Source of the DNA: Mesostigma viride | Lineage: Eukaryota > Streptophyta > Mesostigmatophyceae > Mesostigmatales > Mesostigmataceae | NCBI GenBank assembly: GCA_009746045.1 | Contig: RPFO01000072.1 | Location: 5,603,007 to 5,667,006 of the forward strand | Length of the DNA: 64,000 bases | Direction of reading: 5' to 3' | Part shown: positions 30,893 through 42,644 of the stretch, piece after piece | How positions within the stretch are numbered: the first letter of the stretch is position 1 | How the letters are laid out: every line of letters begins with the position of its first letter | The notes under the pieces: generated by a model | The model's database searches: none | What the model was told of the DNA's origin: nothing | What the model saw: only the letters and a program-made list of their open reading frames with translations | Position numbers and translations under genes: made by a program

Positions 30893-33800
30893 TTATTCTC
30901 GTGGTGCCTGCAAGAAATCAAGCAAACCGACACAATATATGCAAGAGGAAAAGAAATCAGATCCTTGACATAGATGTAAGCGTTCTACAATGATCTTGAG
31001 CTCATCACCACCTAACAATCCATGCAGCAAATGTGTATGGCAAATCAAACCAAGCAACATACAATTCCACACATCCATGCATGCAAGAGGGGAAAAAAAA
31101 ACAGGCCCTTGCAGATAAACATCTATACCTTCAAATGCCAAAAACATGACACCTATAATTCCCCCCCAAATGAAAGCAGTGCAGCTAACCTTGGATGGTG
31201 ATGCAACTGACGACGCCGATGACATGGTATCGTCATCGGCGTCGTCAGTGTCAGTCCTCCCACCACGTTGTTCTTCGAAGGCGGTCCAGTTTACCTGCAA
31301 GTAAGAGGCATACAAGGAAGTCAACTAAATCATGTTCAGGAAAACTTAATTGCAGAAAAAAGATGCTATCAATAAATGGCGATTTTTATAGCGGAACAAA
31401 ATTTCAGAAATCATAGGGGGAAAAACAACAAAACCTAATCAGCCAACATAATTTACCATGATTACATGAACAACAATATGGCATGCATGCAAGATGCAAA
31501 CAACTTATTTTTAGGCACGACTAAAAAGGTATACTTACCGATGTCATCCCCGTTGCCGTCGAGATGTCCATAGTCGCAGTACCCTGCTGCCGGGCGCGAA
31601 CAAGGGCCTTTTGTTTTGCTAGGAGGGCTTCTAGCCTGGCCAGTTCTCGCTCTGCCTCCTTCAAATCCGGCTCGAGCTCCATATCCACGTCGCTGAATTC
31701 CAGTTTAGCAGGCGCAACCGACAGCACCGTCGGCGTGGCGACCTCCGCCTTGGCCTGCGCCGCTGCCGGCGTGGCGACCTCCGCCTTGGCCTGCGCCGCT
31801 GCCGGCGTGGCGACCTCCGCCTTGGCCTGCGCCGCTGCCGGCGTGGCGACCTCCGCCTTGGCCTGCGCCGCTGCCGGCGTGGCGACCTCCGCCTTGGCCT
31901 GCGCCGCTGCCGGCGTGGCGACCTCCGCCTTGGCCTGCGCCGCCGCCGCCGTGGCAACCTCCGCCTTGGCTTTCTCCACAGCAGGCGTGGTGACTACCAC
32001 CTTTGTCCCTGCCTTTGCCTCGCTGCCCTGCACCGCAGCCCCAGCCACAACTCCCTTCGCACGCTTCACAGGCACCTGCTGCGCGGACTCCTCCACCTGT
32101 CTCTTTTTCACCGGATCCTGCATGTTGTTGGGGTCCACAGAGGCAGCAGCCTTCACGGCTGCTTGGGACCGCTTGAGGACTCGGTACGCCGTCATGTCCT
32201 CGGGGTACACTCCATCAAGAGCCACCCAAGCACATATTTCCTTGCTGTTCTCGTCTTGGGGGAGGTCGTTGAGGGCGAGCTCGTAAGTCTTGCTTGCGCC
32301 GTCATGCTCGACGAACAGGATTGAGTGTGGGATCTTCCTTTTCTTGTTGATGGAGCAGACTTTACCAAACTCCCAGATCCACTCATCCTGGTCCTTCTTA
32401 GGGTCCTCTAGGAGAAACCGCACGGCGATGAACATCCCGATTTTCGGCTGGGCATCCTTTCGGATGGTGGCCACGCGGCTGAGCTGCGGCAGAAAGTGAC
32501 CAAGGCCCAGGTCGAGGGGGGTACCGCGTTCCTTTTTTATTTGGGGCTCCCGTTCCTTCTTGAGTTTCTTTGGCGGCACATCAGCTTTCTTCTCTACTTT
32601 GTTTTTCTGCGTCTTTGGAATGAACGGCGCCGCGGCCTCGGCTGCCGGCGCCGCGGCCTCGGCTGCCGGCGCCGCGGCCTTGGCTGCCGGCGCCGCGGCC
32701 TTGGCTGCCGGCGCCGCGGCCTTGGCTGCCGGCGCCGCGGCCTTGCTGCCGGCGCCGCTGCCTTGGCTGCCGGCGCCGCGGCCTTGGCTGCCGGCGCCGC
32801 GGCCTTGGCTGCCGGCGCCGCGGCCTTGGCTGCCGGCGCCGCGGCCTTGGCTGCCGGCGCCGCGGTTTCTGCGGCGGGGGGAGCCGACGTGGCCGATGGG
32901 GAAGCGGCCACGGCAAGGACAGGGTTCCTTGGTGGCACAGGGGGCGGCGCCATGATATAGACGACCGACTGTTCTGAAGCTGAGGCCGGCTTTGTAGATT
33001 GCTCAAGTGCAGCGAGCCTGGCCCGGAGGAGCGCGATTTCCTGCTCCTGGGGCGTCAGGGTGTTCTCGACCTGCGCATGCCACAATTTCGGGGAAACGGA
33101 CACAACCAACTAGGTACAATAGTTAGAGGACGTGATTTCTTGAGCTATTTGCTCATCTGACATGGGGGCGCTTGAAAATGGCAAAGGCAAAGCGGAGCCC
33201 GCCGCCTTAAGGCGGGCGTAACAGGTTGGTGGGGTGCTGGCATGCATAAATAAATGGGGTGGGGTGCTGGCATGCATAAATAAATGGGGTGGGGTGCTGG
33301 CATGCATAAATAAATGGGGTGGGGTGCTGGCATGCAAAAATAAATGGGGTGGGGTGCTGGCATGGATTACATGTATTAAAATTTTTTTATAGGCTTGTCA
33401 GTCACTGTAGCATTTCTTAACCAGATTTATATAAGGGCGCGTGAATGCCCACGGTTTAAAAAGAACATGGTCACGAGCATGGAGAGTGGAAAGCAACAAT
33501 CTTTGCGGACGACATACAGTAAGCTAGTAGCCAGAATGCTTTCTTGCCGTAACCTACCTTGGCCGGGGCTTGTGGCTCGAGGTGAGTCTTGTCTTGCTTG
33601 GGATTCGCCATCTTGGGCTTTGGCACCCCGACCTTCACCTAAGATCGTGCGAGTGATACGACGATTGTGAGGACAAAGACAAGCAAATCAATTAAAAGAA
33701 GGAACTTGACGTCGAAGCTAGCGGCAAGTACACATTTTACTCCAATACTAATGGTGCCGGATCAGAAAATATTGCATGCATGAAGTTCGGTTGCCTTTGC

Positions 33801-34497
33801 ATCGGGAAAAGAAAAGCATTCAGTTCGAATAAGTCCAATGTAGAGCTTAGCTATACCTTTGGCGTGTCCAGGTTGGTTAGGTTGGCCAAGGCACCCCCCT
33901 CGTCCGGGTTGCGAACGCCGCGCTTCCCGCTATTTGCCTTGTACTTCGAATTCGACAAGTATCGAGACAGCTCGGCGGCTACAAATTTCCGCGCCGGCTG
34001 GAATACCGGAGCCTTGCCCGCCTTCGCGGGGTCCACTTTATGCAATTCCTCGTACCTCCGCTTTGCTGACTCAAAAACTGAGTTTGCTAATGCCCCCGCA
34101 AAATCGCATATTTTTAGCAGTCTATCGACAACTGCGGCAACTAACACAGCATCTTGTTTAGCTTTTGGGTCCCCAATGTGAAGGTACCTCCGCGATAGCA
34201 CCGCTATCTGGCTGCGGAGGACTGCCAGCCGGTTACTCTCGGCGACAAATGGCAAAGGGACTTCCTCGCTGATCTTGTTAACACGGAATGAGCGCCACTC
34301 TTCCTCTGTGGCCATGTAAGGCCCATCCTGCTCTGCTGCCATGTAACTACCCAACGGCGGTTGGGTAGAAAAGTTGGAACCTGGGTCAATGCGTCGGCCG
34401 CCTGTGTTTGCGGCTCCATGGCAACAACGACTCCTTTCAGTGGACGCGGCAAATTGAACGCATACATCATCTTGAAATCTTGACCGTCCATCTGCAC
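30893..34497 (-). CDS. CACTA second gene, TnpA-like candidate, six exons
   Basis: Exons by GT-AG borders: 34497-34381, 34330-33857, 33638-33558, 33070-31539, 31294-31190, 30907-30893 (last exon A-P-R-E-stop). All junctions keep frame except a one-base loss in exon 4 near 32744 inside a 21-bp repeat; with that base the coding length would be exactly 775 codons. The protein has a helical N-terminal part, then tandem AAAPAAK repeats (21 bp, 32633-32873). A compact domain follows with IGMFIAVRFLLEDP and FGKVCSINKKRK and SILFVEHDGASKTYELAL, which looks like a Tudor/SH3-type barrel. Next come 12-residue AQAKAEVATPAA repeats (36 bp, 31731-31960) and a leucine-zipper-like tail. The role as subterminal-repeat binding protein is inferred from position. 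Exon 1 and its 50-bp intron are the least certain. Confidence 0.6.
31731..31960 (-). repeat. 36-bp coding tandem repeat
   Basis: Six to seven units encoding AQAKAEVATPAA in the minus-strand CACTA gene; low-complexity linker between the Tudor-like domain and the C-terminal coil. Confidence 0.9.
32633..32873 (-). repeat. 21-bp coding tandem repeat with a one-base loss
   Basis: About eleven units encoding the heptapeptide AAAPAAK (or AAAPAAE). One unit near 32744 reads CCTTGCTGCC instead of CCTTGGCTGCC, which shifts the frame in this copy. Confidence 0.9.
33222..33365 (-). repeat. 30-bp tandem repeat in an intron
   Basis: Nearly five copies of a 30-bp unit with GGGGTGGGGTGCTGGCATGC and ATAAATAAAT, inside intron 3 of the minus-strand CACTA gene. 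Confidence 0.9.
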
Positions 34498-34851
34498 CGA
34501 TCCGACGACTCATGCAGTATCCCGCTTTTTTTTGTCTTGCAGGAGAGCCGTTGGCCGGTTCCCAACGCGTGCGACCACTGGTCTGCATTAACTTAACTTA
34601 CCTTAAGTTCTCCAGAGAAGTGACCCAAGCCGTCGGTTGGCACTCATCGACGTCAGCCGCAGTGTGTTGACGCGTCCGCGCGATTCACGCGGCGGCACCA
34701 AACGGCACCTACCGACAGAGGGAGCACCGCGCAACTTAAACAACGCGTTCGTTTTGAGGTCTGCTGTGGCTTCGACGATTTCGCATCAAGTCTGACGCGG
34801 GGCCTTCCGTGACTTTACATTTACTGTCTTATTTATTCCTGAATACTAACA
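34498..34851. promoter_or_regulatory. Divergent promoter region of the CACTA genes
   Basis: The two genes point away from each other and share this 354-bp spacer, so it should contain both promoters. A related sequence is kept in the deleted copy (about 45690-46000). I see no certain TATA box. A TTAACTTAACTTACCTTAAG stretch near 34588-34607 is conserved as TTAAGTTAACTTAGCTGAAG in the other copy. Confidence 0.45.
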
Positions 34852-37800
34852 ATGGCGGATTTGAACTGTAGCATAGATGATTTTTTACAGGAGGGGGACG
34901 ATCATCTGCCTGGTACCGGGGAGGAGGATGCAAAAGCGTTTGCCAGAAACTTCGCAGCTACAGTAGGCAAAATATCAGCAGACACACCACTTTATTCAGG
35001 ATCCAGTAACACTGCCATAGCTAGCGCGTTGGAACTCTTGTCTATACTCGGCAGGCATTCTGCATCGGCTGCCCTAGCGGATGAGGTATTCACTTTCATC
35101 AGCAAAGTTCTGCCAGCCGGTAATTCTCTTCCAGAAAGTGTAAAAGAAGCCAAGAAAGTCATGAAGGGTTTAGGGTTAGATATGCGTGTATATGACGCGT
35201 GCCCCTGTGAAAAATATATATACAAAACAAAAGAAGTCCAGACCTGCCCAGTATGTAAAAACAATAGATATGAACAATACGAAGATAGAAATGGAGAGAC
35301 AGTAACAACAAGAAGGGCACATCGCCAAGTTAGATACTTCCCTCTTATAAATCGTTTCCGCGGATTTTTTAGGATACCCGAGATGTCCAAGGCATTACGA
35401 TATGCTGGAGAAACTGAAAACAAACAAGACGAAGAAGACCCAAACCGGAAAGTCCACGGAATTAAAGGTAAAAGGCGTCCTTGTCGATTTCTTTTCTGCA
35501 CGTGCTTTTTGGCTGGCTGTATACGGTTCACCCAACTCATGCTGCATATGTTGTGGTGATTTTGCTGCATATTATAACATTCGGTTGTGCCGCCCGCACT
35601 TCGGCCGTCCCGTTTACCCACCTCCCTGTTGTATAATTGCGTGCAGATACCCGAGCGATGCTGCACGTCAAGAGATTGTTCCCTCAGTTTCGGCTTGACC
35701 CACGCTTCCTTTTTTTAGCGCTTTGTTTTGATGGAGTATGTCCTAGGTGCTACATGGACCAGCACTCCAGCTGGCCATGTTTCTGTGCAATCTTGAACCT
35801 GCCTGAATGGGTCTTCATTAACAAACATTTCTGCCCAATGGTGCTTCTGGTGGGAGGGAACAAGAAAGGTAAGGCCCCAAAGAATATGCACATTTTTCTT
35901 GACCTGATTGTAGATGAGCTGGTGAAGATGTGGGATGGGTTTTTCATTTGTGATGTGTTGGATGATGATGAGCATGGTGGGCTCCACCCGGCAAAGATTC
36001 AAGCACTGCTTTTGTTTACTGTTCACGACTACCCGGGGTTTGGTAAGATGGTAAATATGCCAGACTCCGGGTACGACGGCTGCCTTGTGCACGGCCCTGC
36101 TTGGAAGGGCACCTATGTTTCCCAAGGGCGCATTGTTTTTCTTGGGCATGAGACCTTGCTGCCAGCTGATGACCCCCGTCGCGGTGGCAACGACAAGGAG
36201 GCGCCGCCCGACATGACGATGGAAACCTATGTAGAGCACTGCAGAAACAACGGCCGGGAGCCGGAGCCCTTTTGCAGGCTGCCGTACTGGCCTCAACTCC
36301 TCCAACGGCACCTGATCGACGAGTTCCACCTGGGGGCGAACAACCTCTTGCGAGTCGCCAACTCCACTAGCGGTAAGTGCGGTGCTGTCTAGTGTTGTGT
36401 CACTAGTGTTTGTCGCTGTTTTTTTCCTTTTCAACATTTTGTATTTAAGGAGAATTCCATTAGGATTTATTACATGCTGTGGTTCAGTGTGTGTATTAAG
36501 TATTACTAACATTGGTATGCATTTGCGCTTGTATGGCTTTGTTTTCCTTAAATCTGCTGCCAGGGGAAGGTTTGACCTACGCCATTCGGGATCGGCTGAA
36601 GGAGATGAACCTGAACCCGGAGCTGCACATGGAGAAGACCGTGACAACCACCACTGCCATGGATGGCACAATCAAGACAACAACCAGGAGGCGGGGGTTG
36701 CATCCACCCTGCCAGCTCACCTCGCAAGAGAAGGCTGAAGTTATTGGTGAGTGTTTGCTTTTTTCTCCCAACTGTTTTATAGGTATTTGATTCAAGTGCA
36801 ATTATTTAGTTTCGCAATTTTTCTTTCTCTGGTTGTGGTTCAGTTTTCCTTTCGCACGCGTTTAGGGTCTTCTCACATTTTCAGTGCAATGTGAACAGTG
36901 CATATTGCAGTACAGTAAACGTTCGACTTGTCACTCTCCATGTTGCATCAAGACTTGCCACTGACTTACACTTGTGGGGTTTGACTGTTTTTTTTTTTTT
37001 GTCTCCCACGCAGCCCTGGAGCGCCGAATGAAGGACAGCCTGCCCGACTGCTTCCCGGGTGATATTGTGGGGCTGCTGGCCAATGGCAAGCCAGAGAGAA
37101 AGGCCAAGACTCATGACAAGCTAGAATTGTTTTCGAAGCGCTTACCTGTTTTGCTTAGAGGCCGCCTGCACGCAGACGCAAGAGCTGCCTTTTTGGAAAC
37201 GTCTGCAGCATGGGACTCAATCTTTAGCGGTAGGGTCTTCACTCAGTACGAACTGGACGAGGTAGGTAGGGCTATGTTGAGGTCAATTGTTGCACTTGAG
37301 CGTGTTCTGCCCGCATCCGAAATGTCCAGGTCGGTTCACGCAGCGACACATTTGGCGGGGCAGATTTCAAATGTCGGTCTCCCTGACGGTAGGTCCATGG
37401 CGTGGGGTGAGAGATGCATGAACACAGCGGTTTCTGGCCACATGTCTGCACTCAATGTTGAGCACTCCATGGGCCAGTCCTTCGTCAACTTCGAGGTGCT
37501 GACGCTGCTATCCTACTTCCAGCATCGAGCCACCGGAGTAAGTTGTTTCTTATTTGAAGGTCTTTACTTCTTTCTTGTGTGTGTACATGATGTATAGCAC
37601 CTTGAGTTTGTAATTCTGCATTTACATGAAGCAATGATGGCTCATTTCATTCAGCATGGAAACTCTCCTTGTGTAAAACCTTGATGTTTCTACTCACTCT
37701 CATTTTCAAGGAAAGTGCTCTTTAAATTGAATGCCTTCTGTATTTTTGCTTGGTGTGCTTATCATGTTTTTTTCCAATGCAGGTAAAGACCAAGCACTAT

Positions 37801-39199
37801 GTGTGGGACCTTCTCACCAATGATCCGTCGCGCACCATCGAGCTGGGCAAGCGCTCGGTGAAAGACGGGTACCGGTTTTCTGAGGACGAGATGACGGCGG
37901 CAAGGGATTTGCTGGTAGAAGATGCCCTTCCCAAGGCTGATTACAGCGACCCTGCGAATGGCGACGAGGCCTACTGGTGAGCCTTGTTTTTTGCAAATGC
38001 TACTTACGCCGTCTGCTTTGGTTATTTTAATTCAGTCCTATTGAAAGGCGCCTTGGGATTAGCCATGCAATCATGTTTTACTGTCACAAAGCCAGCCCTA
38101 GTAATTAATATCTAGTTTGTTTGGTTTTACCCATCCGGGTGCCATGATCTTGCCGCCAGTAAAAGCGTCCTGTGTTGTATCTGTTTTTTTTTTTTAATAA
38201 CCAATACTTAATAATAATACTCTTTGCTGGGTTATCGGTGTGCGTTTGTTTGAATGCAGGCGAGATCGCTGTGCTGACACAACGTTCAACGTGCTGGCAT
38301 GGGCATCATTAAACCTGACGCCGCTTGTGCCGCAAGTCATTGTAGCGGCGTGTGGGGGCGTGAAGCGCTACGCGGATTCTTTCCACAAAGTCAGGATCCA
38401 CGGGTTCAACTACCGCACGGAGGCTGCGGACCAATCCCAGGGAAAGCGGCACAAGAATGCGGGAGTTGCGGTGCATGGCCCGGGCGGTGTAGACTTTGGT
38501 TTGATCACACACATTCTGAAGGCCAGGTTAGAGTACCCACGAGGTGGCTGGGAATGGCAGCTGTTGTTGAAGGTGGAGCTTTTTGATCGCCTTCATGTCG
38601 CTCACCTGCCCCAGGAGAGGTTGGTGGTCATCAGCAGCGCAAAGGCCCCCAGGTCGTCGTGCCTTGTGTTGCCAGGTGCAGTGAGCTCAGTTGGGTATGT
38701 CGTCGATGAATGCTATGCTCCCGAAATGGTGGTAATCCCTGCCAAACTGCCATGGAGCATGGCACACCAGGCGCAATCTGCCCTCAGTAACCATGTGTAT
38801 CACAGCGTGGCAGCAGATTTCCCCACCATGCCGCAGTTTGAAGTGATTGAGGAGGGTGAGCCGATGCCACCGCCTGGTGGCAAGAAGAAAGGCAAGAAGA
38901 AGGGGTCCAAGAAGAAGAAGAAGGTGGCAGCGGCAGACGTAGGTGATGGCGACGTGGTGCGCCGCGCTGGCAAGGCACCTGCTCGAGGGCGCAGCCGCAA
39001 GCGTGGTGCTCCCACAGATGCTGGACCTAGCCAGCCCACCGTTGTAATTGCGGAGGTCCCTATGGCAAAGAGGGCCAGTGGAAGGCAGCGTAAAGCTGTG
39101 AACTATTGCGACACTAGTGGGGATGACACTATGTCATCAGAAGATGATGTTGATGCAAGCAACCCCTCGGACAGCAGTTCTGAAGAAGATGACTATTGA
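34852..39199 (+). CDS. CACTA Tnp2-type transposase, six exons
   Basis: Exons 34852-35467, 35647-36372, 36564-36746, 37014-37537, 37783-37976, 38260-39199; every intron has GT and AG borders and the join is one open frame of 1,060 residues. Residues ~85-450 match the Tnp2 (Transposase_21) layout: KVLPAGNSLPESVKEAKKV, a Cys pair motif (DACPC...CPVC), RYFPL, then LCFDG (about residue 233), and VHDYPGFG (about 332). Residues ~600-670 match the DUF4218 pattern (VHAATHLAGQ, then ERCMNTAVSGHM). Residues ~790-855 match DUF4216 (FNYRTEAADQ...NAGVAVHG...LKVELFDRL). A Lys-rich nuclear-targeting stretch (~955) and an acidic Ser tail end the protein. It should cut at the CACTA ends. An AATAAA lies at 39339. 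No defect seen. Confidence 0.93.
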
Positions 39200-39359
39200 T
39201 TTAATTTGGGCATGACAGCATTGTTTATGGAATGATGTGCTGTTTTATATTGTATGAACCCTATATTGCACCTTTGTGGTGCACCCTATATTGCATATCA
39301 AAGTGGTTGAGTTTTTTTTCACGTTAAGGACTTAATGAAATAAAGCTAATGATTTTTCT

Positions 39360-39703
39360 CGTGTTACACTCTTGGTGAGAAATTTCTCACCACGTTGACT
39401 TGTGATTTTTCTCGTGTTAGTGATTTTTCTCGTGTTGGTGAGAAACTTCTCAATTTTCTCAATTTTCTCAATCTTTCTGCCTTTTTCTCACCCATTCTCA
39501 CCTTTTTTCTCACTTTAGGGTTTTTTCTCACCCCAATCTCACCAAAACGCCCTTTTTCTCACCAAAATCTCACCCTGGTGAGATTTCTTGCCTAGCGTTT
39601 GCGGAAAAAAATTGAGATTTTTCTCAATTTTCTCAAAAAATTCTCACAAAAGGTGAGAAAATTGAGGGTTTTGAGAACTTTCTCAGAAATTGAGTTCCTA
39701 GTG
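39360..39703 (-). repeat. CACTA right subterminal repeats and end
   Basis: Rich in TTCTCAC/TTTTCTCA units, mirroring the left block, and ending GAGTTCCTAGTG. Nearly identical to 48033-48376 in the deleted copy. Confidence 0.85.
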
Positions 39704-40080
39704 CATCCATCCATATCCATCCATCCATCCATCCATCCATCCATCCATCCATCCATCCATCCATCCATCCATCCATCCATCCATCCATCCATCCATCCAT
39801 CCATCCATCCATCCATCCATCCATCCATCCATCCATCCATCCATCCATCCATCCATCCATCCATCCATCCATCCATCCATCCATCCATCCATCCATCCAT
39901 CCATCCATCCATCCATCCATCCATCCATCCATCCATCCATCCATCCATCCATCCATCCATCCATCCATCCATCCATCCATCCATCCATCCATCCATCCAT
40001 CCATCCATCCATCCATCCATCCATCCATCCATCCATCCATCCATCCATCCATCCATCCATCCATCCATCCATCCATCCAT
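39704..40080 (+). repeat. (CATC)n microsatellite, right of CACTA
   Basis: About 375 bp (~94 units), same motif as the 711-bp tract on the left, so the CACTA element sits inside one CATC array or the array grew around it. One ATATCC variant near 39713. Confidence 0.98.
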
Positions 40081-40088
40081 TGATCGGG

Positions 40089-40131
40089 GTATCAAGGAGA
40101 CAACCAGCGCAGGCCAGAAATCGGGAGAATC
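40089..40131 (+). repeat. Repeat family A, 43-bp end fragment
   Basis: Starts at the constant TATCAAGGAGACAAC edge and is truncated after GGGAGAATC. Confidence 0.8.
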
Positions 40132-40654
40132 AGAAATCGAGGTATAGTCCTAGTACAGCCATGCTACGTCCTGGCTATGATGAGATTACTTGCTCACGCT
40201 CCTACTGTGTTATGCCATGCTCACATGGGTCTTATTGCACCCACAGATTGCCGGATCGTTAGCGTGTCCGTTTAGCTAGCGTTCCCGAATGCAGCTGTGG
40301 CATGCCTTAGGCATGAAGGAGACTGGGGGCCGGTCTCTGCCCTTTCTCCTGTTGTGCACACACAGGGATTAAAAGCACTTCGGTGCTCCGTGACTCCCAA
40401 ACGGGAGCACGTGTTTAATTAATTAATTAATGAATGAATCGGGGTTAACTAATGCTCCTTGACTCCCTAATGGGGGCATGAGTTTAATAAATGAATTGAG
40501 TAGTTAGTTAATAAATCAGGTTGATTCAGATGAGGTCCCTGCTGGTTCCTTGTGGACTGGCTAGCCAGGGAGATATCTTCTTACATGGTCAGGCCCTTGC
40601 CGACCATGTAAGAACGAACCTGTTAGGCGACGCAGTGGCCAACATTGGACATAC
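40132..40654. other. Spacer with hairpin
   Basis: No gene seen. Contains TTAATTAATTAATGAATGAAT-like AT repeats near 40416-40440, and a perfect 13-bp hairpin (TTCTTACATGGTC at 40578-40590, complement at 40602-40614, 11-base loop). It ends with the SINE target duplication ACATTGGACATAC (40642-40654). Confidence 0.5.
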
Positions 40655-40925
40655 TCTGATCAGGCACTCCGCAAAGGTGAAAACCTTTGCGTTCAGTGCC
40701 GGGCCGCGGAAAACGCGGAAAACGCGATCTGCAAATGAATCCGACGGGAATCGAACTGGGGACCTCTCGCACCAATTTCGCTGACTATAGGACGGACGTC
40801 TCCGGTTACCATGGCATCGCCAACTTACACCTACAGTCATCCGCAAAAGTTCTCCTGTCCGGGGAGTGATGCAAGCCTTTCGGATTTGGTACTAGATAAA
40901 TCACTCGAGATCTGTGTGTAGGAGT
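40655..40925 (-). mobile_element. tRNA-related SINE, copy 2
   Basis: 271 bp flanked by a 13-bp perfect duplication ACATTGGACATAC (40642-40654 and 40926-40938). Over its length it is about 95% identical by eye to 21099-21403, with the same hairpin-bearing 3' end, but shorter at the 5' end. It has the B-box-like AGTTCGATTCC on the minus strand. Confidence 0.8.
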
Positions 40926-40938
40926 ACATTGGACATAC

Positions 40939-41894
40939 CGCCATATGTTTGTCTCCGCGATATGATTTTAGCTGACATGCAGAGCACAGACACTGTTGGC
41001 GTCATCCGCTCAACCCCTCTTATTCAGACATGGGACCTCGGATATGTACAGGATTAGTAGCGTTGCCCAGGCGGACATTGTCAAAGACTACGACCCCCCA
41101 GTTGTGGGTCCTAGGAAATTTAACAAGCATGATTGTCTCCTTGTTGATAGGCATTAATTAATCCTTGATGATAGGCATTGCTTGCGTGAAAGATAAGCTC
41201 GAGGCCCATATTTTAGACTACTAGCTGAGCTGTGGACATACATGTAGTTATTGACGTCTTGACGGATATTGACGTCTTGGGGTGACTTCCACTATATCTT
41301 CTTTGGGGAATTCAGAGATCCCGGTCCCCAACATGGACATGAGACTAATTAAAATCAATTAATCAATGTCATGAATAGAGCGCGTTCATGACATTCAGTC
41401 ATGAACAGAGCCCTAACCTTAAACACATAAGAAAACAATTATGGCGGGCCATGTGACCAATGTAAGAAGCTTAGCCCCCAAACATATTGTTGTCTCACGT
41501 AATGAATCACTTGCTGATCAACAAATCGATGGTTATCTCATAGGCACAATGTACCTCTGACCATCATTGCTGGCCCATGCATGCATGCACCAAAGGCAGC
41601 CTACATGACACATACATCGCTTATTTGCCATGTAAAAAATGCGGCAAAGTGTCCATATAGGTACTCATAGATGAGCACAAATTCCTTAGCACGATGTGGA
41701 CAACTTTACTTAACGGTGAAAGCCTGTGTCGCCCTTATTGCCTTGAGGGTTCCCGGCGATAGGTCCTGTCTGTTGGTCGACATTTTTCTTTTGCAGCTGG
41801 CCATCGTCGGTAGGTATGAATGATCTCGATGCTAGCAATTACGATGATGATACCCGAGGTAGTATATACCTCGGATCGAGAGCTTCTTCTTGTA
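40939..41894. other. Unannotated spacer
   Basis: No open frame or repeat that I can support; AT-rich patches and a short repeated GCATTAATTAATCCTTGATGATAGGC-type segment near 41150-41180. Confidence 0.5.
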
Positions 41895-42590
41895 TGGCAA
41901 TGCCGGCAGGGCGATGACGGTGACGGCCGTCACCGTCATCGCTCTCGACGGGCGTGATGGAAAGGACCTGTTTGATAGGCGGCAGCTATTGTTAATATAG
42001 GTCGTTTACTATTACTCCCAATAAAGAGTTATGAGGTGGGCCCTCGGCATGGCGATCACAGGGCAATGACGGGGCGATGACGGGGCGATGACGGGGCGTT
42101 GACGCGCGTGATGAATAGGATCTGTTTGATAGGCCGCGGCTATTGGTAATATAGTTTGTTGATTAAGAGAAGAGTTTAGATGTTGGCCCGTCGAGGGCGA
42201 TGACGGTGACGGCGTCACCGTCATCGCCCTCGACGGGCGTCATGAATACGACCTTTTTTATATGCGGCGGCTATTGGTAATATAGGTCGTTGACTATTAC
42301 TCCGAATAAAGAGTTAAGAGGTTGGCCCTCGGCATGGCGATCACGGGGCGATGACGGGGCGATGACGGGGCGTTGACGCGCGTGATGAATAGGATCTGTT
42401 TGATAGGCGGCGGCTATTGGTAATACAGATTGTGTGAGAAGAGTTTAGATGTTGGCCCGTCGAGGGCGATGACGGTGACGGCGTCACCGTCATCGGCCTC
42501 GACGGGCGTCATGAATACGACCTGTTTGATATGCGGCGGCTATTGGTAATATAGGTCGTTGATTATGCCCGTCAGTATTTACATGTAGGG
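41895..42590 (+). repeat. Palindrome-bearing tandem array (~270-283 bp period)
   Basis: About 2.5 copies of a unit with two parts. One is a long palindrome: 25-base arms starting GCCCGTCGAGGGCGATGACG around a GGC spacer, perfect at 42186-42238, with one mismatch at about 42455-42507, and a shorter version near 41908. The other has short GATGACGGGGC tandem repeats (42060-42102 and 42345-42376). Each unit also has GGCGGCTATTGGTAATATAG and a CTCCGAATAAAGAGTTA stretch. No coding frame is preserved. Confidence 0.85.
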
Positions 42591-42644
42591 ATAAAGAGGT
42601 GGGCCCTCGGGAATTACATCGGGCTGTACTAGGCCGGTATACCG

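Larger units (their letters stand above)
30214..39703 (+). mobile_element. Complete CACTA (En/Spm) transposon, 9.5 kb
   Basis: The element starts CACTAGGAACTC and ends with its exact complement GAGTTCCTAGTG, a 12-bp terminal inverted repeat. Both ends carry 300-350 bp of subterminal GTGAGAAA-type repeats (30226-30570; TTCTCAC orientation at 39360-39700). Inside are two divergent genes: a Tnp2-type transposase on plus (34852-39199) and a second protein on minus (34497-30893). This layout is typical of autonomous CACTA elements. Flanking bases CA/CA give a 2-bp duplication, but both flanks are (CATC)n so this is not firm. The deletion derivative at 43986-48376 has the same ends and fits TA/TA. 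Confidence 0.95.

Noticed and set aside
34852-39199. KDZ (Kyakuja-Dileera-Zisupton) transposase
   Set aside because: The Tnp2, DUF4218 and DUF4216 patterns and CACTA ends fit En/Spm much better.
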